Below, in pieces: positions 1-6,463 of a stretch of 6,970 nucleotides of DNA. Under the pieces are notes generated by a model. The model worked only from the letters and a program-made list of their open reading frames with translations, made no database searches and had not been told where the DNA came from. The translations under genes were made by a program, and so were the position numbers. Numbering within the stretch: position 1 is the stretch's first letter; each line of letters begins with the position of its first letter. This stretch comes from Bacillota bacterium. GTDB lineage: Bacteria; Bacillota_C; Negativicutes; Sporomusales; Sporomusaceae. The DNA is taken from the NCBI GenBank assembly GCA_023441125.1, contig JAEZQV010000359.1, positions 1 through 6,970 on the forward strand. Direction: 5' to 3'.

Positions 1-534
1 GTCAAGCGCCGCCGCCGTTATGCCGGTGCAAGCCTGACAGCGCAATATGGGTACAAAGCCATTGAGGCATTGAATGTCACGGTTGTCACTGGCTTAATAA
101 ATGCCTGCGCCGCTTATTTATGGGGCAATCGCCTGTTGCCGGTTTCGCTTAAAGACCGGGCCGAGGCCGAAATCACGTTTTTTTTCAGCGTCTGGCTGTG
201 CCTGCTTTGCCATGCCTTTTGGCGGCCGCCGCTTCAGGCCTGGCAGGAACAACTGCGGGGGGCCGCAGTATTGTGTGCCGGCTTACCGGTTGTAAATATA
301 TTGACCACCGCTACCGGTCTGCCAACCACGCTAAAAAGCGGCGACTGGATGGCGGCCGGTGTTGATCTGACAGCTGCCCTGCTGGGAGTAGTAATGGCTG
401 TGGCTGCCAAAAATGTGACCAGGCGGCAAAAACACAGCTGTTGTCCTACGCCGAATACCATCTATCAAGCAGTACTGCCCCCCACTAGGCCTGGTAATAC
501 TCAGGCTTCGCAACAGTCTGACACCAGCCGGTAA
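1..534 (+). CDS. PepSY-associated transmembrane protein, C-terminal part (partial)
   Basis: The reading frame is open from the first base to the TAA at 532-534, so this is the last 177 residues of a longer protein. It starts with a basic cytoplasmic stretch (VKRRRRYAG) and then has four hydrophobic segments, at about residues 24-46, 54-74, 86-103 and 116-138. The pattern, with LPVSLKDRAEAE after the first helix, a W-REQL-like loop and a GDW-AGVDLTA entry into the last helix, resembles the C-terminal end of the large PepSY-associated TM-helix proteins (PiuB-like). These are inner-membrane proteins often linked to iron or siderophore uptake. After the last helix comes a hydrophilic tail of about 35 residues (from RRQKHSCC) that I do not recognise as part of the family. 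A TTG at 70 could be read as a start, but the upstream frame continues and no ribosome site precedes it. The family call comes from recall of sequence pattern; the PepSY domains themselves lie outside the window. Confidence 0.65.
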   Translation, partial: VKRRRRYAGASLTAQYGYKAIEALNVTVVTGLINACAAYLWGNRLLPVSLKDRAEAEITFFFSVWLCLLCHAFWRPPLQAWQEQLRGAAVLCAGLPVVNILTTATGLPTTLKSGDWMAAGVDLTAALLGVVMAVAAKNVTRRQKHSCCPTPNTIYQAVLPPTRPGNTQASQQSDTSR

Positions 535-570
535 TTACTTCTTTAGCAATTACTTTAGCGGCTGGTGTCA
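519..570 (+). repeat. 12-bp perfect inverted repeat overlapping the end of the PepSY-type gene
   Basis: TGACACCAGCCG at 519-530 is perfectly complementary to CGGCTGGTGTCA at 559-570, with a 28-base loop. The left arm encodes the last codons of the membrane protein and the stop codon (532-534) lies in the loop. The bases after the right arm are A/T-rich but hold no continuous T run, so this is at best a weak intrinsic terminator. It could also be a 3'-end stabilising structure. Confidence 0.5.
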
Positions 571-597
571 GTAAAACTTTAATAAAAGGGAATAATT

Positions 598-617
598 CCC
601 CCGGCTGAAGCCGGGGG
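598..617. terminator. GC-rich hairpin between convergent genes, probable bidirectional terminator
   Basis: CCCCCGGC at 598-605 pairs with GCCGGGGG at 610-617 around a TGAA tetraloop, giving a very stable 8-bp stem. It sits between the plus-strand gene ending at 534 and the minus-strand gene ending at 648. On the plus strand it is followed by ATATTTATT. On the minus strand it is followed by AATTATTCCCTTTTATT. Both tails are only moderately T-rich, but position and stem strength suit a terminator serving both genes. Confidence 0.65.
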
Positions 618-647
618 ATATTTATTCGGCAGCTATCATTGCGGTTT

Positions 648-1733
648 TTACCCAATGATGGTTGCCAGAGTTTTTGTACGCAGTGCCTCTATACCGGTAA
701 AATTAATATTGGGAGCATAGTGAGACTCAAGCTCATCTTGCATTTTTTTTACTTCTCGAATATAACTGCCGGCTTTGCCGAAAAATTCCCAGAAGGCAGT
801 ACGGTCATACGCGGTAACAGGTTCTAACCGGTTAATAATACTTTGATCAAGACATGCATTCATGTCAATTACGGCGGCAGCGCTTTTGACAGATAAATTA
901 TGCGGCGGCGTAGAGGTCAACAGCGCTGTGTCAAGTAGGGGAATGATTACATGTTCAATCTTGTGCGGATCAAGCGGGCAATAGTAAGTTTCAATATCCA
1001 GACCTTTAGCTACTGCGGTAGCAGCTACCCTGGCAAGCAGCGTTGCCTTGCCTGTGCCGGGCAGTCCTGTTAAGATATACCGGGATGAGATCGCAGCGCA
1101 GATGGAATCAATATAATTTACCGGGCCAAACGATGTAAGGGCCGAGGCAAACAATTTACGGTTTTGGCCGCAGCCGGCAGTAGTCCGGCTGTTAAATATT
1201 TTACCAATAACAGCGTCAGTCTTTTCATTAGCCAGTGTGTAGTTCATGGCCTCGCTGTTGGCCGCTTCCCAGTCATCGTAAACGGCTTTAGCGGCCCCGA
1301 GCATGCGGTAGGCGCGTTGCAGGCTGCCGTTGATCGACTGGGTGCAAGCTAATATGGCACCCTTGTTTTTATTCGTGATACTGCTATCATACCGGTATTC
1401 GCCCAACGTTACTATCTCCTGGACACACCCGTGATGCCTGGGATCGATTACCGGCGGGAACGTATCATTAATCAGGGCTGCATTAAGCTCAGGTATTACC
1501 AGTCCGGTCAGCGAATCCGGATTGGTAGCGCAATGGTGATACTCGATGTCGTAGCCGTTTTCCAGCACAACCTGGCCAATTTGCTGCATAAAGGCTGATT
1601 TAGCGGTACGGGATTCGCCTCTTAACAAAAATATCTGCGCGGTATCAATGGAAATCACATATTCGTAATAGGAAAAGAAGCCTTGGGGAGTGTTGCCGTC
1701 AGGGAATACATGCTTAACTCTTCCTCCAGCCAT
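648..1733 (-). CDS. Tandem P-loop ATPase (PRK06851-like) with altered Walker A motifs
   Basis: This 361-residue protein is made of two similar halves. Each half has a P-loop region, a helix, a strand ending in YHHC (residues 65-68) or TYYC (249-252), and then an IPEL/IPLL-x-ALxxxTxPP segment (80-94 and 264-277). This arrangement and length match the uncharacterised two-domain ATP-binding family known as PRK06851, seen in Firmicutes. The cellular role is unknown; the protein appears soluble, with no signal peptide or membrane segment. The first P-loop reads GESRTAKS (39-46), with Ala where the last Gly is expected. The second reads GLPGTGKAT (223-231), with Ala in the usual Ser/Thr position. 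From memory, the family normally has GGPGTGKST-like loops in both halves, so nucleotide binding may be altered here. The ATG at 1733 is preceded by AAGGGAGGA (1739-1747), which fixes the start. It is a single-gene unit, divergent from trmL and convergent with the membrane-protein gene. Confidence 0.75.
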   Translation of the reverse strand: MAGGRVKHVFPDGNTPQGFFSYYEYVISIDTAQIFLLRGESRTAKSAFMQQIGQVVLENGYDIEYHHCATNPDSLTGLVIPELNAALINDTFPPVIDPRHHGCVQEIVTLGEYRYDSSITNKNKGAILACTQSINGSLQRAYRMLGAAKAVYDDWEAANSEAMNYTLANEKTDAVIGKIFNSRTTAGCGQNRKLFASALTSFGPVNYIDSICAAISSRYILTGLPGTGKATLLARVAATAVAKGLDIETYYCPLDPHKIEHVIIPLLDTALLTSTPPHNLSVKSAAAVIDMNACLDQSIINRLEPVTAYDRTAFWEFFGKAGSYIREVKKMQDELESHYAPNINFTGIEALRTKTLATIIG

Positions 1734-1803
1734 TTTTATCCTCCCTTACTTATATGTTGGTTTGCGATTGCCGTTTCTTTATATGTATGAACCAGGCGGC
1801 GTC

Positions 1804-1833
1804 AGTATATCGGAAAATACATGGGTTTGTCAG
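1804..1833 (-). promoter_or_regulatory. Candidate sigma-A promoter for the minus-strand ATPase gene
   Basis: Read on the minus strand, CTGACA (1833-1828, 5 of 6 to TTGACA) and TATACT (1809-1804, 5 of 6 to TATAAT) are separated by 18 bases. Transcription would begin near 1797, leaving a leader of about 64 bases before the ATG at 1733. Confidence 0.5.
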
Positions 1834-1855
1834 GAATGGGTAGGATTTTTACTAT
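1827..1855 (+). promoter_or_regulatory. Candidate sigma-A promoter for the trmL-murB gene group
   Basis: TTGTCA (1827-1832, 5 of 6) and TACTAT (1850-1855, 4 of 6) lie 17 bases apart. The -35 box occupies almost the same bases as the -35 box of the divergent minus-strand promoter. A start near 1862 gives a leader of roughly 114 bases that contains the hairpin at 1898-1935. The -10 match is modest, so this is tentative. Confidence 0.4.
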
Positions 1856-1897
1856 CGGTGTAGAATATGTGTAACTTTGATTATTTTATCTGTTGTT

Positions 1898-1935
1898 TCG
1901 GCGGCAAGCTTCTAAAAGTGCAAGTTTGCCGCCGA
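1898..1935 (+). promoter_or_regulatory. 14-bp hairpin in the trmL leader
   Basis: Bases 1898-1911 (TCGGCGGCAAGCTT) pair with 1922-1935 (AAGTTTGCCGCCGA), giving 14 pairs with a single G-U and a 10-base loop. The bases that follow (TCAATAGTCTATTTT) have only a short T run and do not start directly at the stem, so it is a poor intrinsic terminator for the plus strand. It ends 40 bases before the trmL start and lies inside the predicted leader. Possible roles are attenuation, RNA stability or a binding site for a protein. I do not recognise it as a known riboswitch. Confidence 0.5.
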
Positions 1936-1975
1936 TCAATAGTCTATTTTATGTTGTATAACTGGAGTGATTTTG

Positions 1976-2434
1976 ATGCATATTGTACTGGTGGAACCGG
2001 AAATTCCGGGTAATACCGGCAACATTGCCAGGCTGTGCGCTGCCACCGGCTGTGAACTGCACCTGGTTAAACCTCTGGGGTTTTCCATTGAAGACAAGTA
2101 TTTGAAACGGGCCGGACTGGATTACTGGCATTTGGTAACGGTTCATGTTCACGAGACCTTTGCTGAAGTGCTGGAACGATATCAGGGGCATAATTTTTAT
2201 TTTAATACAACCAAAGCCAAGCAATGTCATAGTGATGTCCGCTACCAGCCGGATGATTTTCTGGTGTTTGGCAAAGAGACGGCCGGATTGCCGCAGGCGC
2301 TGCTGGCCGCCTATCCCGACTACTGTGTCCGTATTCCCATGATTGACGATGCCAGGTCGCTAAACCTGTCCAATGCAGTCGCTGTTGCCGTGTATGAAGC
2401 ACTTAGGCAATTGAATTTTGCTGGACTGAGATAA
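1976..2434 (+). CDS. trmL: tRNA (cytidine/uridine-34-2'-O)-methyltransferase TrmL
   Basis: This SPOUT-class enzyme of 152 residues transfers a methyl group from S-adenosylmethionine to the ribose 2'-OH of the wobble nucleotide (position 34), in E. coli of the two tRNA-Leu isoacceptors with CAA and UAA-type anticodons. It acts in the cytoplasm as a homodimer. Family marks are all present: MHIVLVEPEIPGNTGNIARL at the N-terminus (residues 1-20), LVKPLGF (30-36), LDYW (48-51), the knot motif FGKETAGLP (98-106) and IPM...RSLNLSNAVAVAVYEALRQ (120-144). Length fits the family (about 155). The ATG at 1976 is chosen because GGAG at 1964-1967 lies 8 bases upstream and the protein then begins as its homologues do. 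An upstream in-frame GTG at 1967 overlaps that ribosome site and is unlikely. It is first in a group of four genes, with 26 bases to the next. Confidence 0.95.
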   Translation: MHIVLVEPEIPGNTGNIARLCAATGCELHLVKPLGFSIEDKYLKRAGLDYWHLVTVHVHETFAEVLERYQGHNFYFNTTKAKQCHSDVRYQPDDFLVFGKETAGLPQALLAAYPDYCVRIPMIDDARSLNLSNAVAVAVYEALRQLNFAGLR

Positions 2435-2460
2435 TCAATTTTTAGGACGGTGGTAATACC

Positions 2461-3315
2461 ATGTATGCACAATTTGGGCCGGCAGGCAACCCGGATGCCT
2501 TTTATGCGGCCGGATTTAAGGCCTCGGCCAGTATGCCCGCGTGGCTGGCGGGACTTGACCTTGGCATTTATGAATACCAGTGCAGCCGGGGGGCCAGCGT
2601 CAGGCAGACAACCGCTGAATTAATCGGGGAGCAGGCTAAACGCCATGGCATTAAACTGAGTATTCATGCCCCTTACTATATAAGCCTGGCAACTGAGGAT
2701 GATATTACCGCCGGTAATACCCAGCGGCATTTTTTGCGTTCGCTGGAGGTTGCCAAGTGGACGGGCGCCGACCGGATTGTATTTCACATTGGCGGTCCGG
2801 GGAAAGGCAATGACCGGCGGCAGGCCATGGAACGGGCTAAGCTGCTTTTTGCCAAAGTATTGGAGCAGGCAGATAAGCTGGGCCTGACGGGACCGCAGTT
2901 GCTGCCTGAAACCATGGGGAAGCAAAATCAGCTGGGGACACTTGAGGAAGTTCTGGAGCTGTGTAAAATGGCGGAACGGGTGAGACCGGCGGTGGATTTT
3001 GGACATTTGCATGCCGTGACCGGCGGCCGTTATACGACAAGTCAGGAGTTCGCCGCTGTCTTTGACAGGATCGCTGAGGTATTAGGTGAAGATGCGGCCA
3101 AAAACCTGCATATTCATTTTAGCCGGATTGAGTTTACCCAAGCCGGCGAAAAGCGTCATTGGACGTTTGCCGACCCGTTTGGCCCGCCCCATGAACCGCT
3201 GCTGGCTGTAGTTGCCGAACGAAGGTATACTCCGAGAATTATCTCGGAGTCAGCCGGTACACAGGCGCAGGATGCCAAAACTATGCAGGATTTTTACCGG
3301 CGGCTATTGAAATAG
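2461..3315 (+). CDS. Endonuclease IV-like TIM-barrel protein (AP endonuclease family 2)
   Basis: The 284-residue protein has the sequence pattern of the xylose isomerase-like / endonuclease IV TIM barrel. Barrel strands carry the expected metal ligands: His69 (SIHAPYY), His109 (VFHIGG), Glu150 (LPETMGK), Asp179 and His182 (VDFGHLH), His219 (HIHFS) and Glu263 (ISES). In E. coli Nfo three zinc ions bound by such residues cut DNA 5' to abasic sites. The Asp-x-His pair of Nfo (D229/H231) is not visible; instead there is GEKRH (229-233) after IHFSRIEF, as I recall from related archaeal and Firmicute proteins. So the fold and metal site are well supported, but the DNA repair activity is inferred. 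AGGACGGTGG at 2444-2453 precedes the ATG by 7 bases. The gene lies 26 bases after trmL and is probably cotranscribed with it. No secretion signal. Confidence 0.82.
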   Translation: MYAQFGPAGNPDAFYAAGFKASASMPAWLAGLDLGIYEYQCSRGASVRQTTAELIGEQAKRHGIKLSIHAPYYISLATEDDITAGNTQRHFLRSLEVAKWTGADRIVFHIGGPGKGNDRRQAMERAKLLFAKVLEQADKLGLTGPQLLPETMGKQNQLGTLEEVLELCKMAERVRPAVDFGHLHAVTGGRYTTSQEFAAVFDRIAEVLGEDAAKNLHIHFSRIEFTQAGEKRHWTFADPFGPPHEPLLAVVAERRYTPRIISESAGTQAQDAKTMQDFYRRLLK

Positions 3316-3383
3316 AAGAAAGTTGGTAGGGTATAAATACCATTAGCTACGCATAAGATAGATGGTGAACTGGAGGAATTGTA

Positions 3384-3734
3384 ATGAATGTGCACGACAA
3401 AGCGCATGATTTGGGGAAAGCACTGAGAACTTCTGAAGAATACCAGGCCTTTTTGGCCGCTAAACAAAGTATTGACAGTGACATAACAAGTAAAACTATG
3501 GTTCAGGATTTTTTCAAGAAAAAACTGGCGGCTGAATACGATTTAATGGCCGGTAATCCGGAAGATAAAGAGAAGTCTCAGGAACTGCAAAAAATGTATG
3601 AGCTTATTCTGTTAAATCCCAAAGCAAGGGACTTTATTCACGCCCACATGCGCTTTCAGCAGATTGCTGCTGATATTTACAAAATAATTGGCGATGCGGT
3701 CGCTGAAGGAATGGATTTATTTGGCAAAGAATGA
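3384..3734 (+). CDS. YheA/YlbF-family small helical protein
   Basis: This is a 116-residue, all-helical, charged protein. The N-terminal HDLGKALRTSEEYQAF (residues 8-23) and the C-terminal MRFQQIAADIYKIIG...LFG (88-113) match the YlbF/YmcA/YheA family (DUF964). In B. subtilis YlbF (RicF) and YmcA (RicA) work with YaaT in a complex that affects RNase Y-dependent mRNA maturation, competence, biofilm and sporulation. YheA is an uncharacterised paralogue. The present protein has no cysteine at all, so it cannot supply the iron-sulphur ligands described for the Ric complex, and it looks closer to YheA in length and ends. Its role is therefore unknown. GGAGG at 3372-3376 is 7 bases before the ATG. 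A 68-base gap separates it from the TIM-barrel gene and 13 bases from the chosen murB start, so it probably shares their transcript. Confidence 0.8.
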   Translation: MNVHDKAHDLGKALRTSEEYQAFLAAKQSIDSDITSKTMVQDFFKKKLAAEYDLMAGNPEDKEKSQELQKMYELILLNPKARDFIHAHMRFQQIAADIYKIIGDAVAEGMDLFGKE

Positions 3735-3737
3735 GAT

Positions 3738-3742
3738 GGTGG
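3738..3742 (+). promoter_or_regulatory. Ribosome binding site that decides the murB start
   Basis: GGTGG lies 5 bases before the ATG at 3748, just after the stop codon of the upstream gene (3732-3734). A similar GGTGG occurs before the gene at 2461. In-frame ATGs at 3688, 3694 and 3736 have no comparable site. Confidence 0.5.
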
Positions 3743-3747
3743 TTGCA

Positions 3748-4659
3748 ATGCCTATGGAGTTTAATGCCGAATTAAAAAAAGCTGTTCCCCCGGAGCGGCT
3801 GCTGGTTAATGAACCTATGTCCAAACATACCACCTTCCGGATTGGCGGGCCGGCCGATTATCTTGCCTTTCCGGCCTCTTTGCAGGAAGTAGCCAGGATA
3901 TTGGACATTGCCAAGCATTTTCGCGTACCGGTTACTGTGCTGGGAAACGGCTCCAACGTATTGGTTCTTGACAGGGGGATTCGCGGTTTAGTTATTAAGT
4001 TTGGTCCGGAAATGGGCTATGTCCGGCATAACGGTACGACTGTTTTTGCCGGTGCAGGCGCATTATTGGCTGATGTTTCCCAATATGCTGCCGAGTATAA
4101 TCTGACAGGTTTTGAATTTGCCATTGGCATTCCGGGCAGCATTGGCGGCGCCGTATTTATGAATGCAGGGGCCTACGAGGGCGAAATGAGCCAAGTGGTG
4201 GCAGCGGTAACCGCAGTATGCGGCAACAGTCTGCTGCGGCGCTTTACGCGGGAAGAACTGCAGTTTGGGTACCGGCATAGCGTATTTCAGGAAAATGGCT
4301 GCATTGTTTGTGAAGTAGAACTGGCCTTATTAGACGGCGAGGATACCTCCATCCGGGTCCGGCTTGATGACTATACCAACAAGCGGCAGAGCAAGCAGCC
4401 GATCGAGATGCCGAGTGCCGGCAGTACCTTTAAACGCCCGCAAGGGCATTATGCCGGAACGCTGATTGAGCAGGCCGGACTTAAGGGGACACGGGTCGGC
4501 GGTGCGCAGGTTTCCACAAAACATGCCGGTTTTATCATTAACGCCGGCGGCGCGACCGCCCAGGATGTGCTGGCGCTGATTAACAAGGTGCAAGACTGTG
4601 TGTATAAGCAATTTGGCGTTTCCTTACACCCGGAAGTGCGTGTCATAGGGGAAGAATAG
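3748..4659 (+). CDS. murB: UDP-N-acetylenolpyruvoylglucosamine reductase MurB
   Basis: MurB reduces UDP-GlcNAc-enolpyruvate to UDP-MurNAc with NADPH and bound FAD, the second committed step of peptidoglycan synthesis, in the cytoplasm. The 303-residue product has the FAD-binding type 4 domain with TTFRIGGPADYL (residues 28-39), VLGNGSNVLVLDRG (64-77) and GIPGSIGGAVFMNAGAY (127-143). The MurB C-terminal domain follows. Active-site marks are GYRHS (174-178), PSAGSTFKRP (222-231, catalytic Ser226) and HPEVRVIG (294-301, Glu296). Length and organisation fit the shorter type IIb enzymes of Gram-positive lineages. The frame is open upstream to an ATG at 3688, which would overlap the previous gene by 47 bases and add 20 residues that do not look like MurB; the ATG at 3748 with GGTGG before it is preferred, with 3754 or 3736 as alternatives. 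It is the last gene of its group, followed by a clear terminator. Confidence 0.96.
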   Translation: MPMEFNAELKKAVPPERLLVNEPMSKHTTFRIGGPADYLAFPASLQEVARILDIAKHFRVPVTVLGNGSNVLVLDRGIRGLVIKFGPEMGYVRHNGTTVFAGAGALLADVSQYAAEYNLTGFEFAIGIPGSIGGAVFMNAGAYEGEMSQVVAAVTAVCGNSLLRRFTREELQFGYRHSVFQENGCIVCEVELALLDGEDTSIRVRLDDYTNKRQSKQPIEMPSAGSTFKRPQGHYAGTLIEQAGLKGTRVGGAQVSTKHAGFIINAGGATAQDVLALINKVQDCVYKQFGVSLHPEVRVIGEE

Positions 4660-4689
4660 AAATTACATATAGAAACTTAAAATCAAGAG

Positions 4690-4728
4690 TAAAAGCCGGG
4701 AAATACCCTCGGCTTTTATTCTTTTTAT
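4690..4728 (+). terminator. Rho-independent terminator after murB
   Basis: TAAAAGCCG at 4690-4698 pairs with CGGCTTTTA at 4710-4718. A G-U and a G-C pair extend the stem inward, leaving a 7-base loop. The sequence continues as TTCTTTTTATT, giving the T-rich tail of an intrinsic terminator. It ends the trmL-murB group and separates it from the beta-CASP gene. Confidence 0.88.
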
Positions 4729-4757
4729 TGCAGGAAAATGACAAGACGTGTTGAATT

Positions 4758-4786
4758 TTGAAAATTAAGTGTTTCTATGTTAATAG
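4758..4786 (+). promoter_or_regulatory. Weak candidate promoter for the beta-CASP gene
   Basis: TTGAAA (4758-4763, 5 of 6) is 17 bases before TAATAG (4781-4786, 3 of 6). A TG at 4778-4779 forms an extended -10 element. Since a terminator lies just upstream, the gene at 4831 needs its own promoter in this gap, and this is the best match I see. An alternative is TTGAAT (4751) with TATGTT (4776) at 19 bases. Confidence 0.33.
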
Positions 4787-4830
4787 CAATATAGAAGCCA
4801 ACATACAGAAGCCGAAAAGGAGACAAGCCT

Positions 4831-6441
4831 ATGCGTTTAACTTTTTTAGGGGCGGCCGGCATGGTAACCGGTTCTTCCTACTTATTGGAAATCGGACAAA
4901 AAAAGTTTTTGGTTGACTGCGGGATGTTTCAGGGATCGAAAGCCATTGTCGCTTTGAACAGGCGTCCCTTTTTATATAATCCTGCCGACCTTGACGGAGT
5001 ATTTCTCACCCATGCCCATATCGACCACAGTGGCTTACTGCCCAGGCTTTGCAAATCCGGTTTTCAGGGTCCCATCTATGCAACAAAGGTTACGGCTGAG
5101 CTATGCAGCATCATGTTGCCTGACAGCGGCCACATCCAGGAATTTGATGCTGAAATTGCCAACAGAAAGGGCCAGCGGGCCGGCCATAAGGCGGTAGAGC
5201 CTCTGTATACTGTGGATGAGGCCTATGCTTGTCTTAAACAATTCTCCCCGGTGGCTTATGACACCGCTTTGAAGCTCAATGATGAACTCACCGTTCAATT
5301 CAGAGAAGCCGGACACATTCTGGGGTCATCCATGATTGAAATATGGGTCACTGAAAATGGGAAAACGGCTAAAATCCTGTTTTCCGGCGATCTGGGCCAG
5401 CCTGAGCAGCCGATTATCAAGGATCCGGCGGCCATCGACCAGGCCGATTATGTTATTATGGAGTCCACTTATGGGGACCGCCAGCATGAGCAGGGTGATC
5501 CGGTTGAATTACTGGCAAAATACATCAACGAGAGTGTGGACAAGGGGGGGAATATCATCATCCCGTCCTTTGCCGTAGGCCGCACGCAAACCATCCTTTT
5601 CCACCTGCACAAGCTGCTTAAAGCCGGTCAGATTCCTGATATTCCGGTAATTATTGATAGTCCGCTGGCTATCTCAGCCACCGACATATTCCTAAAGAAC
5701 TCGCAGGAATATGACCGGGAAGCGCATGACATGCTGTATAATGAAGCAGATCACCCGCTGCGCCTGCCGCAGCTGACCTATACCAAAACCTCGGATGAAT
5801 CCAAAGCCATTAATAAACTGGACCGGCCGGCGATTATTATTTCTGCCAGCGGCATGGCGGACGCCGGCCGAATTCTGCACCACTTAAAACATAATTTATG
5901 GCGCCCGGAGAGCACTGTGCTGTTTGTCGGCTATCAGGCGCAGGGCAGTTTGGGCCGGCGATTGCTGGACGGCATCAAAAAAGTCAAAATTATGGGGGAA
6001 GAAATCAGCGTAAAAGCCAAAATTCATAACCTGGAAGGATTTTCGGCGCATGCTGACAAGAATCAACTGACTGACTGGCTGGAAAAGTTTCAGACCAAAC
6101 CGGCCAACATTTTTATAGTTCATGGTGAACCCGAGATGTCCGGTCCGTTCGCCAAACTGATTGACGACAAATTCAAAATTCCCACCTACATTCCCAAATA
6201 TGGCGATTCGGTTCTAATTACCGGACGGGACTGGCAGGTTGAGCCTTCCGCTATTACGGTTGATCCTGCCGTTCAGCAGCTTAGGGCTTACCTGGACGAA
6301 ATGGAAAAAGAATATGCTGATTACACGCAGAAACTGGAAGACCTGGTGGCCACCGATGCCGCTAAGCTGCAGCAGGTGCTTAGCCGGGCTGAGAAAATCC
6401 GGTCCTTTATAAAAAAGACACTGAATGATTTGTGGTCATAA
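4831..6441 (+). CDS. Beta-CASP metallo-beta-lactamase-fold protein, probable RNase
   Basis: The 536-residue protein belongs to the CPSF/RNase J-type beta-CASP group of metallo-hydrolases, which process RNA with two zinc ions. Visible motifs in order: THAHIDHSG (residues 60-68, the HxHxDH motif), GHILGS (161-166, His162), FSGDLG (184-189, Asp187), ESTYGDR (211-217, motif A acid), the beta-CASP domain with PSFAVGRTQ (245-253), DSPLA (276-280) and ISASGMADAGRI (337-348), then FSAHAD (404-409, His407) and IVHGEPEM (429-436, His431). The catalytic set is complete. The core ends near residue 470; about 60 further residues rich in Glu, Lys, Leu and Ala (480-536) are probably helical or coiled coil and extend beyond compact homologues such as the Thermus enzyme TTHA0252. 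It is distinct from RNase J, lacking its C-terminal layout. AAAGGAG at 4816-4822 is 8 bases before the ATG. It stands alone between a terminator and the typA promoter. RNA substrate unknown. Confidence 0.9.
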   Translation: MRLTFLGAAGMVTGSSYLLEIGQKKFLVDCGMFQGSKAIVALNRRPFLYNPADLDGVFLTHAHIDHSGLLPRLCKSGFQGPIYATKVTAELCSIMLPDSGHIQEFDAEIANRKGQRAGHKAVEPLYTVDEAYACLKQFSPVAYDTALKLNDELTVQFREAGHILGSSMIEIWVTENGKTAKILFSGDLGQPEQPIIKDPAAIDQADYVIMESTYGDRQHEQGDPVELLAKYINESVDKGGNIIIPSFAVGRTQTILFHLHKLLKAGQIPDIPVIIDSPLAISATDIFLKNSQEYDREAHDMLYNEADHPLRLPQLTYTKTSDESKAINKLDRPAIIISASGMADAGRILHHLKHNLWRPESTVLFVGYQAQGSLGRRLLDGIKKVKIMGEEISVKAKIHNLEGFSAHADKNQLTDWLEKFQTKPANIFIVHGEPEMSGPFAKLIDDKFKIPTYIPKYGDSVLITGRDWQVEPSAITVDPAVQQLRAYLDEMEKEYADYTQKLEDLVATDAAKLQQVLSRAEKIRSFIKKTLNDLWS

Positions 6442-6463
6442 ATAATTTTTCGAGAAATTTAAT

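Noticed and set aside
234..513. Overlapping minus-strand frames opposite the membrane-protein gene.
   Set aside because: The plus frame is open across the region and has a clear four-helix pattern; the antisense products look like random translation.
1967..1975. GTG at 1967 as the start of trmL, adding three residues.
   Set aside because: It overlaps the GGAG ribosome site (1964-1967); the ATG at 1976 has correct spacing and gives the family N-terminus.
2620..3012. 130-codon minus-strand frame inside the TIM-barrel gene.
   Set aside because: The plus-strand protein has conserved metal ligands across this stretch; the antisense product shows no family features.
3330..3341. Small palindrome GGTATAAATACC in the gap before the YheA/YlbF-like gene.
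   Set aside because: It is too short and A/T-rich in the centre to call an operator or terminator, and I could not pair it with a promoter of proper spacing.
3688..3747. ATG at 3688 as the start of murB.
   Set aside because: It would overlap the preceding gene by 47 bases, lacks a ribosome site and adds 20 residues unlike MurB.
4330..4611. 93-codon minus-strand frame inside murB.
   Set aside because: It is antisense to catalytic MurB motifs and has no ribosome site or recognisable domain.
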